Source: Anaerolineae bacterium
Lineage (GTDB): Bacteria; Chloroflexota; Anaerolineae; Aggregatilineales; Aggregatilineaceae
NCBI GenBank assembly: GCA_016926875.1
Contig: JAFGNU010000009.1
Location: 1 to 64,000, forward strand
Direction of reading: 5' to 3'
Length of the DNA: 64,000 nucleotides
Below the pieces are notes generated by a model. That model did not search any database and had not been told where the DNA came from. It saw only the letters and a list, made by a program, of their open reading frames with translations. Both the position numbers and the translations under genes were made by a program. Shown one piece after another: positions 1 through 7,891 of this stretch; the stretch's first letter is position 1, and each line of letters starts with the position of its first letter.

Positions 1-2
1 AA

Positions 3-935
3 ACCACCCAAGAAATCCAACAGACCTTCATCGACCTGCTGCAAGCGCAGCAAGAACTGCGCCTGGGCAACCACATGCAGGCGTATACAATTGCCAAGCG
101 TGTGCTCAAGCGTGATCCAGATAATCCCAATCCACAAGCGAGCTATATCGCGGGCTGGCTGGCGCTGCAATACGTGCCCCGCGAACCGGGTGAGTCGGAC
201 CGGTTAGACGAAGCCCTTGAATATCTGGAACCTATCGGTAAACCGGACTGGCCCGCCGCGATGGCCGCCTACGGACTAGCCAGGCGCCGCAAAGCCAAGC
301 GCGAGCCGGAAGCTACACGCCTGGAAGAACTGGACAAAGTGCTGGCGGTTTTTAAGGAAGCGCTCAGCGGTGACAACAGCCACATCATCGACCTGAACCT
401 TGAATCCTTCTGGGGGCCGGTGGCCGGTATTTACCGCGACATGGCCGACATGGACCCGGAGCACCAGGATTACTATCTTGACAAAGCCATTGAGTGCTAT
501 CAAAAAGCACTCGGTGTAACACCCCGCTCATCCTATCCGATGGGCAACCTGGCCGGGTTGTACCTGCAACGGGGCCAAATCGCAGAAGCACAAAATGCCT
601 TCCAGCGCACCCTGGAATTCGCCAGCGCCGAGTTAGTCGTTATTCCCAATGACTACTTCCACCTGATGGATGTGGCCATGGCTGGACTAATGACCGTCCG
701 CGAACGCGGCACCACCCCGGCGAAACGAGCAGCGCTGTTCGAGGCAGCCCTCGATACGCTGGACGATGCATTGGGCATGGATGCTACGTGCAATCTGCTG
801 TCGGTGTCGTTGGGCGCAGGCTGGGAACGCCTACTCAAATACTGCCCGGACGAGTGGGAAGACACCATCGAGCACCTGAAGATGGCCGTCGAGCGCGTCA
901 ACGAAAAGATGGCCGAACTCGGCTGCTTTGGCTAG
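3..935 (+). CDS. TPR-repeat protein, 5' end outside window
   Basis: The reading frame is open from base 3 and codes sensibly before the first in-window ATG at 75, so the gene starts upstream of the window. The protein shows tetratricopeptide-like helical pairs, for example AYTIAKRVLKRDPDNPNPQASY and AIECYQKALGVTPRSSYPMGNL. TPR arrays are protein-interaction scaffolds. No enzymatic motif, signal peptide or membrane segment is visible in the part seen. It ends in TAG before a hairpin. The partner and process are unknown. A second, larger TPR protein lies at 40767. Confidence 0.8.
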   Translation, partial: TTQEIQQTFIDLLQAQQELRLGNHMQAYTIAKRVLKRDPDNPNPQASYIAGWLALQYVPREPGESDRLDEALEYLEPIGKPDWPAAMAAYGLARRRKAKREPEATRLEELDKVLAVFKEALSGDNSHIIDLNLESFWGPVAGIYRDMADMDPEHQDYYLDKAIECYQKALGVTPRSSYPMGNLAGLYLQRGQIAEAQNAFQRTLEFASAELVVIPNDYFHLMDVAMAGLMTVRERGTTPAKRAALFEAALDTLDDALGMDATCNLLSVSLGAGWERLLKYCPDEWEDTIEHLKMAVERVNEKMAELGCFG

Positions 936-984
936 GACGGGGACGCGACCAAATAGCCCACGTCTCGCATACACATGCACCTAC

Positions 985-1016
985 AGCGGCGCGATTTCCC
1001 CGGAGATCACGCCGCT
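985..1016 (+). terminator. GC-rich hairpin after the TPR gene
   Basis: AGCGGCG at 985-991 pairs perfectly with CGCCGCT at 1010-1016, 50 bases past the TPR stop codon. No real T-run follows, so this may be a processing or pausing hairpin instead of a classical intrinsic terminator. Confidence 0.35.
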
Positions 1017-1140
1017 GCTTGATTCTCGGTGTACTGGTAAAAGCTTGTAAAAACGCCCCGCGCCGCGCAACCCGTCTGCGCCACTGTGCGTAAGGATTAG
1101 TGAACTATGATGCGACAGAGCGCACAGGTGAGGAACAACG

Positions 1141-1752
1141 ATGAGCAAAAAGAAAATCAACGGTCAGGCAGTCTATGAAGCCGAGCCGGTATCCAGGCAA
1201 GCAAAAACCAAGCGTGAAGCCAACACCAGCCCCGTGCCGGACATCAACATCCGCGAACTGGTCGAGGAACGCAACTGGACGGCGCTGGGCGGGCTGGCGC
1301 TGATCGCCCTCGGCGTGCTGTACCTGTTCGAGGGCCTGCTGGGGCTGGACATTAGCCTGTGGAGCGTCGGGCTGCTGGGCATCGGCGGCTGGTTGATGCT
1401 CGATGCGTGGTCCAACTACCAGGACAACAACCGTACCTGGGTCCAGCGCGACCGAAACCGGCTGGTTGGCGGGGCGGTGATCGTCCTGATCGGGCTGGCG
1501 GGCATCCTGGACCTGAATCTGTGGGAGTGGGTGCTGCTGGGCATTGGCGGCTGGTTGATGATCGATGCCTACCAGCGCTACGAACGCAACGGGCACGAGT
1601 GGACCACCAAGGCGCGCAACCGCATGATCGGCGGGATCGTCGTCGCCGCGTTGGGAGCCATCAGCCTGTTCAGTTTGTCGAACGCATGGTCGCTGGTACT
1701 CATCGTACTCGGCGGAGCCATGTTGTTCGGGTACATCGGCGGCAACCGCTGA
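1141..1752 (+). CDS. LiaF/DUF5668-like multi-pass membrane protein
   Basis: A 203-residue protein with a polar, basic N-terminus (about residues 1-50) followed by paired hydrophobic helices that repeat: LGIGGWLMLDAW near residue 80 recurs as LGIGGWLMIDAY near 135, and a third pair ends the protein. This double-helix repeat is typical of the LiaF transmembrane domain/DUF5668 class, which sits in the inner membrane and in some species tunes envelope stress sensing. The start is supported by AGGTGAGG about 8 bases upstream. No partner kinase is adjacent, so the role in stress sensing is inferred. Confidence 0.7.
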   Translation: MSKKKINGQAVYEAEPVSRQAKTKREANTSPVPDINIRELVEERNWTALGGLALIALGVLYLFEGLLGLDISLWSVGLLGIGGWLMLDAWSNYQDNNRTWVQRDRNRLVGGAVIVLIGLAGILDLNLWEWVLLGIGGWLMIDAYQRYERNGHEWTTKARNRMIGGIVVAALGAISLFSLSNAWSLVLIVLGGAMLFGYIGGNR

Positions 1753-1776
1753 TAGACCCGGTTTTCCCCTACGTCG

Positions 1777-1811
1777 CGGGCGGAAGCTGACACCCTACCG
1801 GCATCCGCCCG
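1777..1811. terminator. Hairpin between convergent genes
   Basis: CGGGCGGA (1777-1784) pairs perfectly with TCCGCCCG (1804-1811) between the ends of two convergent genes. There is no clear T-run on either strand. A shared termination role is inferred from position. Confidence 0.35.
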
Positions 1812-1834
1812 TTACTGCCTTTCCCTGTTGGCTA

Positions 1835-2641
1835 TTACTCGCGCCAGTCGGATACCAGCCACGCGAACTCGGTGATGCGCGTGGTGCCGCGTATGCGCAC
1901 GCGCCGCAGTTCCAGCGGGCGGTCGCTGACGTGCAGAGTGCCGCCCTCGGTCGTGACTGCCGCCAGCATCCCCACCTGCGCCAGCACATCCTGGGCCATG
2001 TCGTTATAGCGACCGCTCGGATAGCAGAAAAAACGCGGGCGCTGGCCGATCTCGACCTCGATAGTTTGCGCGCTGCCCAGGATTTGATACACCAGGCAGT
2101 CATGATCGCAGTTATTCGCCAGGTCCGCGTGGGTGCGGCTGTGATCCTGGATCGACATGCCCGCCTCGGCCATCTCGCGCGCCTGCTCCCAGGTCAGGTA
2201 CCCGGCGCGCTCCTCGTCCAGCCAATCTGTAACCACAAAAAACGTGCCGACCATCTCGTATTGGTCCAGCAGCGGGAACGCCTGCTCATACGCATCGGCG
2301 TAGCCGTCGTCAAACGTCAGGATGATGGGCCGGTCGGGCAGCCGCTCGCCCTCGGTCAGTGCCGCGTATAGATCGTCCAGCGTGATCGCCGTGAAATCGT
2401 GGTCGCGCAGCCAGGCCAACTGCTCCGCGAAGTGCTCCGGCGTGACGGACAGGTCCAGCCGGTAGCGGTCGGCGTCCGGCGGTGGTACGCTGATGTAGTG
2501 GTACATCAGGATCGGGACGCGAATCCGGCGGCGGGTGCTGTCGGCCTGGGCGTCCCACGCGGCGACCAGCGCCCACGCGATCAGCAGCGCTGCCCATCCT
2601 AGCTGGGCCAGTCGGCGGGGGTGGTGGTGTCCGGTCTGCAT
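1835..2641 (-). CDS. Secreted polysaccharide deacetylase (NodB domain)
   Basis: A 268-residue protein with an N-terminal hydrophobic segment (about residues 11-29), so exported or anchored. The NodB-type carbohydrate esterase 4 motifs are present: TFDDGY at 109-114 with the catalytic and metal-binding Asp pair, HSRTH at 167-171 giving the two metal-binding His, and FCYPSGRYN as motif 3. This family removes acetyl groups from N-acetylated cell-wall or biofilm glycans. The ATG at 2641 was chosen because longer in-frame extensions run into the RHS-like DNA on the opposite strand. The exact substrate cannot be read from sequence. Confidence 0.85.
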   Translation of the reverse strand: MQTGHHHPRRLAQLGWAALLIAWALVAAWDAQADSTRRRIRVPILMYHYISVPPPDADRYRLDLSVTPEHFAEQLAWLRDHDFTAITLDDLYAALTEGERLPDRPIILTFDDGYADAYEQAFPLLDQYEMVGTFFVVTDWLDEERAGYLTWEQAREMAEAGMSIQDHSRTHADLANNCDHDCLVYQILGSAQTIEVEIGQRPRFFCYPSGRYNDMAQDVLAQVGMLAAVTTEGGTLHVSDRPLELRRVRIRGTTRITEFAWLVSDWRE

Positions 2642-3727
2642 ACGCCAAAAGATAGCAGCGGGCCGGGCGCCCGTCAAGCGCCGCCAGTTGCTGCCGATGC
2701 GCAGGCGTTCACTGGTGAGATGCGTGATGCCAACGGCTTGCAGTATCACCGCGCGCGGTACTACAGCCCGGCGCTGGGCGTATTTACGGCGCTTGATCCA
2801 GTAGAAGGTAGTGCGCAGCAAGTCATGTCACTGAACCGGTATGGGTATGTGGCTGGGAATGTGGTCAACGCTGTTGACCCGAGTGGAATGATTGGTGAAC
2901 ATCCTGGAGCTTGGGACTCATGCGCGCAGATAGACGAGCAGTGCGAACTAAACTGCAGCTATCAGGCCCAAATTCACGCACAGTGGGGGATACCGTTCAG
3001 TTATAATTTCTGTGTCGAAAGATGCCGCGAGAGTTCCGCCCTCGAAAAACGCCGGAGACTTTTGAGATCATACATTGATAATCTCTACGGTTGTTTATCT
3101 ACACAGTTTCCTGGCAACTACACTGCTGTCCTAGGGATGGAATGCAATCTTTCTGAATCCGAGTACCCTTCAGGATCAGTAGATGCCATGGTCAAAATAT
3201 TGGAGTATGGAGCAAGACTTTACCCTAGGATTTCGTCAAAAGAACTGGTTGGCGAAATATCACGCATCCTTCTTGGAACAAGTGGGTGTTTTACTGTGCT
3301 TAACCAAGTTCTTTTCTCAGCTACAGATGATCACCCATTGGCGAGAGAGGGAGGAGTTGGTTTCCACAGCGATTACTACGAGAGCGCAGGTCAAGTTCAT
3401 CACTTTTGGGCTTACCTAGATACGGTCGCACAGGGAGGAAGTCTTGTAGCCACACAAGCCGATATATTTCACGAATGTGTCCAAGGTGGAGGGAGAGTAG
3501 AAGATGCACGGCTAAGTACGGTGGCTTTTTCTTTAGGAGAGGCAGTGTCCAACGGCCTTGACCCCTTCGAGTTAGCCCAAAAGATTCAGTCGTCCTTAGG
3601 TGAGAATGGAACAGGATTTGGCAGATTCTTTGCTGAGCATTATTACACTGATGAATGGTGCCGGAGAAAATTGATAGAGTGGAATCAAGAAACTGAACTG
3701 CCGTACCCGCCAGGCTTTCGTCCTTAG
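2621..3727 (+). CDS. Headless RHS protein: core end plus unknown tip domain
   Basis: Recognisable RHS homology begins at 2708 with FTGEMRDANGLQYHRARYYS and runs through the conserved LNRYGYVAGNVVNAVDPSG, the usual end of the RHS core. A roughly 280-residue tip follows that I do not recognise. It opens with a Cys-rich stretch (CAQIDEQCELNC, then CVERC) and later has GQVHHFWAYLDTVAQGG and a run of charged helices. Full RHS proteins are far longer and carry polymorphic toxin tips, so this is a detached C-terminus. There is no signal, N-terminal shell or convincing ribosome binding site; 2621 is only the first possible GTG. GC content drops sharply after about 2820. It may be a pseudogene or an orphan tip cassette. 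Confidence 0.6.
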   Translation: MVVSGLHTPKDSSGPGARQAPPVAADAQAFTGEMRDANGLQYHRARYYSPALGVFTALDPVEGSAQQVMSLNRYGYVAGNVVNAVDPSGMIGEHPGAWDSCAQIDEQCELNCSYQAQIHAQWGIPFSYNFCVERCRESSALEKRRRLLRSYIDNLYGCLSTQFPGNYTAVLGMECNLSESEYPSGSVDAMVKILEYGARLYPRISSKELVGEISRILLGTSGCFTVLNQVLFSATDDHPLAREGGVGFHSDYYESAGQVHHFWAYLDTVAQGGSLVATQADIFHECVQGGGRVEDARLSTVAFSLGEAVSNGLDPFELAQKIQSSLGENGTGFGRFFAEHYYTDEWCRRKLIEWNQETELPYPPGFRP

Positions 3728-3834
3728 TGTGATATAACCGCTTTAAACGTCGGATATTGGACCATTTACCAATATCCGATGTACTCTTAAATCGTACGAA
3801 AAACCAAGCGTGCAGGCGCTATGAGGAGGAATTC

Positions 3835-4839
3835 ATGAAATCGATTATTGAGAACACTAGAATACGCAACAAGACGTTTTTTTTCCTTGCTACAATCTTC
3901 GTTATTGGAGCTACACTATTCGCCGCATTGCGGCTGCGAACTGAACATGCTCATAAGACAAGCCACGCCTGTTTTGTTCCTAATTTCCGACCTGACTATC
4001 AAGTGCTTGCCTCCAATAACACCTTCTGGCAACTAACATCAATCACTGCGAACAATGCTGTCGAAATCGCTCAAGTGGGCGAAAAAGAACAGCTTGAGGA
4101 CTTTAAGAAACTGATAGATGAAATTACACTTCCCCCCTTTGAATTAACAATGTCCCTCGCGGATCACGCTGCACTTCTACTCAATACAAACAATCATGCC
4201 ATCATTGGCAAACTTTCTTTGAGCAATCAAGAGTTTTTGAGTAGCATTGAATTCAATCCTAGCAGAACATGTGCAGCAGTTGGGAGTTCGTTAGGGAAAG
4301 TAAGGTTTCTAAACACTGAAACTGGGCAAGAACAGAGAGCCTTAAGAACTGACAATTGGGTGACATCTATAGCATTTAGCCCGGACGGAAGGATGCTAGC
4401 TTACGGAACACAAGGAGATAATGATTCTATTGGTAAAGCCAACGTAGGAATTTGGGACTTAGAGAAGAATGAGGAGCTCCATATACTAACTGGACATACT
4501 TGGTCAATAGCGAGTCTCGCTTTTAGTTCAGACGGGAGAACTCTTGCTTCCAGCGGCACTGATGGAACTATTTATTTGTGGGATGTTCAAACCGGAAAGG
4601 ACATCGAAATACTAGAAGATACACAACCAGCCATTGCTTTGGCTCTTAATCATGATGGCTCAGTTTTGGTCTCCGGTGGTCAGGATCATACTGTAAAACT
4701 ATGGGATATATTCAACGCGCGTGAACTAAAACGTATACCAACAGAAAGTGCTATTATCGCCGTGTCCTTCAGTTTTGACGATAAGGTATTTATCATAACG
4801 AATGAACACAGTATATCATTTTGGGGCATTTCCAATTGA
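3835..4839 (+). CDS. Membrane-anchored WD40 repeat protein
   Basis: A 334-residue protein. One hydrophobic helix near residues 13-33 (FFFLATIFVIGATLFAAL) anchors an extracytoplasmic C-terminus carrying at least four WD40-like blades, such as VTSIAFSPDGRMLAYG, IASLAFSSDGRTLASSG and TVKLWDI. WD40 propellers bind proteins. The start at 3835 is set by a consensus AGGAGG at 3823-3828; an earlier in-frame start lacks one. The gene is clearly AT-richer than its surroundings and sits directly behind the RHS tip, so it may belong to the same acquired cassette. A role as a partner or immunity protein for the tip is speculation. Confidence 0.7.
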   Translation: MKSIIENTRIRNKTFFFLATIFVIGATLFAALRLRTEHAHKTSHACFVPNFRPDYQVLASNNTFWQLTSITANNAVEIAQVGEKEQLEDFKKLIDEITLPPFELTMSLADHAALLLNTNNHAIIGKLSLSNQEFLSSIEFNPSRTCAAVGSSLGKVRFLNTETGQEQRALRTDNWVTSIAFSPDGRMLAYGTQGDNDSIGKANVGIWDLEKNEELHILTGHTWSIASLAFSSDGRTLASSGTDGTIYLWDVQTGKDIEILEDTQPAIALALNHDGSVLVSGGQDHTVKLWDIFNARELKRIPTESAIIAVSFSFDDKVFIITNEHSISFWGISN

Positions 4840-4905
4840 CTGCTATGAACAAGCGAAATGTAAGCATACAAGCTATTCAACAGCGACCCAACAATACAAA
4901 CTTAC

Positions 4906-4959
4906 ACTGTCAGCCCTCCGCCAAACCTACCGTCAGGTCGGTTGAGGAATTTTGACAGT
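4906..4959. repeat. Imperfect hairpin, 7-bp inverted ends
   Basis: ACTGTCA at 4906-4912 and TGACAGT at 4953-4959 enclose a second imperfect stem (CCTCC... with ...GAGG). It lies 66 bases past the WD40 gene and could act as a terminator or be the end of a mobile element. No T-run follows. Confidence 0.35.
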
Positions 4960-5023
4960 TAGCCTAATCACCAGGATTGGCGCGGGCGGTGCCGAATCGC
5001 AGCTGTTTTTGCCCCTACTTGAC

Positions 5024-5052
5024 ACAATCCCCGGGCTTGTTGAAAAAGTCGA
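5024..5052. repeat. IS-end-like direct repeat, copy A
   Basis: The sequence around GGGCTTGTTGAAAAAGTCGA recurs in the same orientation at 5228-5255 as GGGCTGTTGAAAAAGTCGA, with an ACAATCCC lead-in in both. The GGGCTGTTGAAAAAGTC pattern resembles insertion-sequence termini, but no transposase lies between the copies. The intervening 175 bases contain the integrase remnant. Confidence 0.5.
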
Positions 5053-5058
5053 GGGAAG

Positions 5059-5175
5059 TTACTCGCCTGTCTCCACGCGCTCCATGCGCTCGGCAAGGTC
5101 ATCCAGTCGTGGCTCGGTATAAATCATCACTGTGTTGAGGTTGGTGTGGCCCAGTAGCGCCGCCAGGCCAATAGG
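5059..5175 (-). pseudogene. Tyrosine recombinase C-terminal remnant
   Basis: Read on the minus strand, the frame gives PIGLAALLGHTNLNTVMIYT followed by EPRLDDLAERMERVETGE and a stop. This is the last part of a phage-type integrase: LGHxNLxT precedes the catalytic tyrosine in the MIYT stretch. A TGA lies immediately upstream in frame, and the Arg/Lys/His-x-x-Arg part of the active site is missing, so the gene is dead. It shows that an integrase-borne element once sat here. Confidence 0.75.
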
Positions 5176-5227
5176 TCATCGGAACTGGCTTCGAAGGGTC
5201 GAATTACAGCCGTGTTCGTTAGTAGAT

Positions 5228-5255
5228 ACAATCCCAGGGCTGTTGAAAAAGTCGA
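5228..5255. repeat. IS-end-like direct repeat, copy B
   Basis: Second copy of the element at 5024-5052, with one base deleted and few changes. The second RHS scrap begins about 40 bases later. Confidence 0.5.
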
Positions 5256-5289
5256 CAAACCCTTTGAACCGGGGCCATTCGGTTCCCCG

Positions 5290-5367
5290 TTCATGTTCAC
5301 GGGCGAGATGCGCGATGCCAACGGCTTGCAATATCACCGCGCGCGGTACTATAGCCCGGCGCTGGGC
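5290..5367 (+). pseudogene. Second RHS core scrap
   Basis: Bases 5296-5367 match 2708-2779 at all but 5 of 72 positions and encode the same FTGEMRDANGLQYHRARYYS motif followed by PALG. The similarity ends abruptly at GCTGGGC, after which unrelated sequence leads into the S33 peptidase gene. There is no start codon context and no tip. It is a direct repeat that brackets the AT-rich island and marks the former extent of an RHS gene. Confidence 0.75.
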
Positions 5368-5481
5368 ACGTGCCGAGCCTGGACCCGGCAGCGGGCACGG
5401 ACGTTCGTCCTACCCTTTCCCCCACATCCACGTATAATCCTAACAAATGCTACGATGCGCACCAGCAAGGAGAAAACCCCT

Positions 5482-6954
5482 ATGCGCCTGATGAGAATTG
5501 GCCTGGCAATCTGCGCCCTCAGCCTGGGGATCGGCCTGATCCCGCTGATCCCGGCAGCGGCGCAGACCGACGACCTGCCGCGCTTTGAGCCGGTCGAGTG
5601 CCCGTCCGCCATCCCGGCCAGGGTCAAAGCGGAATGCGGCTACCTGATCGTGCCGGAAGACCGGAGCGATCCGGACAGCCCCACACTCTGGCTGTACGTG
5701 ACGATCCTCAAAAGCCGGAGCGACACGCCCGCCCCTGACCCGGTGATCTACCTGGAAGGCGGCCCCGGCGGCAGCATGTACCCGCCTGCGTGGTACGACT
5801 CCCCGGTGCTCGAAACGCGCGACCTGATCCTGTTTGACCAGCGCGGCACCGGGGTATCTGAGCCGTCGCTGGACTGCCCGGAGCTGGACCAGCAAATCCG
5901 TGACATGCTGGACCAGGACATCAGCAGCGACGCGGGCGTGGATGCGCTGGTAGATGCGGCCCTGACCTGCCGGGACCGGCTGGCAGCGGACGGCATCGAC
6001 CTGGCGGACTACAACAGCGCCAACAACGCAGCAGATGTGGCCGATCTGCGGGTGGCGTTGGGGATAGACGAGTGGAACATCTACGGTATCTCGTATGGCA
6101 CGCGGCTGGCGCTGACCGTGATGCGCGATCACCCGGCAGGCGTGCGCAGCGTGGTGCTCGATTCGACTTATCCCCCGGCGGCTGACCTGGTCGCTGAACT
6201 GGTGCCCAATGGGCGGCGCGCGCTGAACAAGCTGTTCGAGGGCTGCGCCAGCAATGCCACGTGCAGCGAATTTGCGCCCGACCTGGAAACGATGTTCTGG
6301 GATACGGTCGCGCAGCTTGATGCCGAACCGGCGCTGGTTTCGGTTGCGCACCCGTACCGGGGTGACAGCTATGATTTCCTGCTGGACGGTTACGCGTTGA
6401 TCGAAATGACGTTTAATTCGCTGTACAACGCCGCGGACATCGCGCACCTGCCCTACCTGATCTGGTCAGCCAGCCGGGGCAAGTACTACATCGTGGCTAA
6501 GCAGGCGATCCAGTACCGGGTGCTCGGCGAATTTATCAGCGACGGCATGTACTACTCGGTCGAATGCAACGAGGAATACCCGTTCTTCACACCCGGCCCG
6601 GAACCGGACCCAGACGACCCGCTGGCCGACATCGACGCGATCACGGCGGATGTCTGCGCCGAGTGGCAGGCCGTCACGCCCGACCCGGTCGAAAACGAGC
6701 CGGTTGTCAGCGATATTCCCACGCTGGTGCTGGCCGGGGAATACGACCCGATCACGCCGCCCGCCTGGGGCCAACTGGCCGCCGAGACGCTGAGCAGCAG
6801 CTACTTCTTCGAATATCCAGGGCTGGCACACGGCGTCACGCGCGATCATTTCTGCCCGCTGGGCATGATGCTGACCTTCCTTGACGATCCGGCCACCGCG
6901 CCGGATGCATCCTGCATTGAGGAGATGGACGGCCCGGCGTTCGTGCGGTATTAG
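5482..6954 (+). CDS. Secreted S33-family alpha/beta-hydrolase peptidase (TAP-like)
   Basis: A 490-residue protein with a cleavable signal peptide (about residues 1-28, ending PAAAQ). The alpha/beta-hydrolase elements are in order: oxyanion EGGPGGS, DQRGTG, nucleophile elbow GISYGTR (Ser204), Asp422 in LAGEYDPITPP and His450 in GLAHGVT. This layout, with a C-terminal TAP-like segment, is that of tripeptidyl/prolyl aminopeptidases of family S33, which release short N-terminal peptides outside the membrane. ATG 5482 follows AAGGAG with 9 bases spacing; the frame stays open upstream into RHS debris, which is not part of the gene. TATAAT at 5433-5438 could be its -10 box. Confidence 0.85.
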   Translation: MRLMRIGLAICALSLGIGLIPLIPAAAQTDDLPRFEPVECPSAIPARVKAECGYLIVPEDRSDPDSPTLWLYVTILKSRSDTPAPDPVIYLEGGPGGSMYPPAWYDSPVLETRDLILFDQRGTGVSEPSLDCPELDQQIRDMLDQDISSDAGVDALVDAALTCRDRLAADGIDLADYNSANNAADVADLRVALGIDEWNIYGISYGTRLALTVMRDHPAGVRSVVLDSTYPPAADLVAELVPNGRRALNKLFEGCASNATCSEFAPDLETMFWDTVAQLDAEPALVSVAHPYRGDSYDFLLDGYALIEMTFNSLYNAADIAHLPYLIWSASRGKYYIVAKQAIQYRVLGEFISDGMYYSVECNEEYPFFTPGPEPDPDDPLADIDAITADVCAEWQAVTPDPVENEPVVSDIPTLVLAGEYDPITPPAWGQLAAETLSSSYFFEYPGLAHGVTRDHFCPLGMMLTFLDDPATAPDASCIEEMDGPAFVRY

Positions 6955-7031
6955 GCAGGGCGCGCATGAAACCACCTGCCATTTCCGATAAGGTGTTATG
7001 CCGGTTTTTTGCAGGTACGCCGGTCAAACGG

Positions 7032-7106
7032 TTGGCCTCACCCCCTGGCCCCGTCTCCATTCGAAATGGCGAGTGGAGACGGGCGGCGTATGAGGGGCGA
7101 GGCCAA
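7032..7106. repeat. Dispersed palindromic repeat, copy 1
   Basis: TTGGCCTC (7032-7039) and GAGGCCAA (7099-7106) are perfect inverted ends around a GC-rich body with an internal stem, GTCTCCA...TGGAGAC. A related unit with the same ends lies at 55960-56107 and a partial one at 25881-25936. It contains no gene and may be a non-autonomous repeat. Confidence 0.55.
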
Positions 7107-7185
7107 TTCAAACCAACTCATGGACAGGTAACAACCAGACCGGCGTACAGCTTGACCCATGTGGCCTGATCAAAAATCAGCCCGC

Positions 7186-7599
7186 TCAATTTAGCGGCGC
7201 GCCTTCCTTGAGACCCACGACAACATAACTGATCTTCCGGCAGTCTTTCTCCTCACAACCAAACGGCGGGCCGCTGGTTGTGTCGTCATAGTATCCGATC
7301 CACACTTCCATGATGGGAATAGAACTCATGGCGACGGACAGCGCGGCGATATATTCCGAGGTGTTGGGGTCATCCACCGGGGCGGCAAAGTAACGGAACG
7401 CTGCTCCGGTCAGACATTCGACGTGAATCCGGTTGTTGTAAACGGCGACTGACACGGGGACACACATCGATTCCGCCTCACTGGCGAGCGGATGAGCGGC
7501 AGCAGGGTGCATTGTTGTGGGCGACGTGCCGTACATGAAACAGCCAATCATAACCACGACGAACAACAGTCCAGTAATCCATAATGATCGCTTTGACAT
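7186..7599 (-). CDS. Small secreted protein of unknown function
   Basis: A 137-residue protein. A signal/anchor helix occupies about residues 4-24 (SLWITGLLFVVVMIGCFMYG) with a Cys in a lipobox-like position. The mature part has a conserved-looking NNRIHVEC motif and a C-terminal FGCEEKDCRKI with paired cysteines that could form a disulfide. I do not recognise the family with confidence. ATG 7599 was chosen over an upstream in-frame start because AGGAGGAGG lies about 10 bases ahead of it. It is followed by about 290 bases without a gene. Confidence 0.6.
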   Translation of the reverse strand: MSKRSLWITGLLFVVVMIGCFMYGTSPTTMHPAAAHPLASEAESMCVPVSVAVYNNRIHVECLTGAAFRYFAAPVDDPNTSEYIAALSVAMSSIPIMEVWIGYYDDTTSGPPFGCEEKDCRKISYVVVGLKEGAPLN

Positions 7600-7891
7600 A
7601 GCTAAAGTCCTCCTCCTGACGCATAGAAACGTTATGCTCATTCTATCATTAACCTTTAGCTTGCGCTGAAAAGGCTGCCAATGAGCCAGGGCGATCCCGT
7701 CTTGACCAATCTGGCCGGATGGAAGGGTTCAGAATAGTCCCAAAAGAATCTCAACGGGCTGAAATCGCGCGAAAAATCATCATAGGCAATTGCCCTGCCC
7801 CACCCCCACAATCCGGTTGACAACCCGCCGGGCTTCAGCGGATAATGTCCCTGGTGGTAACCCTGTTATAGGACTATCCGGCCAGGCGACT

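Noticed and set aside
2642-2821. N-terminal extension of the polysaccharide deacetylase
   Set aside because: The added 60 residues are antisense to RHS-like DNA, and the shorter form starts right before a proper export signal.
5440-6447. Long minus-strand frame opposite the S33 peptidase
   Set aside because: Composition typical of antisense shadow frames; the plus strand holds the catalytic triad.
6966-7169. Plus-strand 67-codon frame after the S33 gene
   Set aside because: It runs through the palindromic repeat and has no ribosome binding site or motif.
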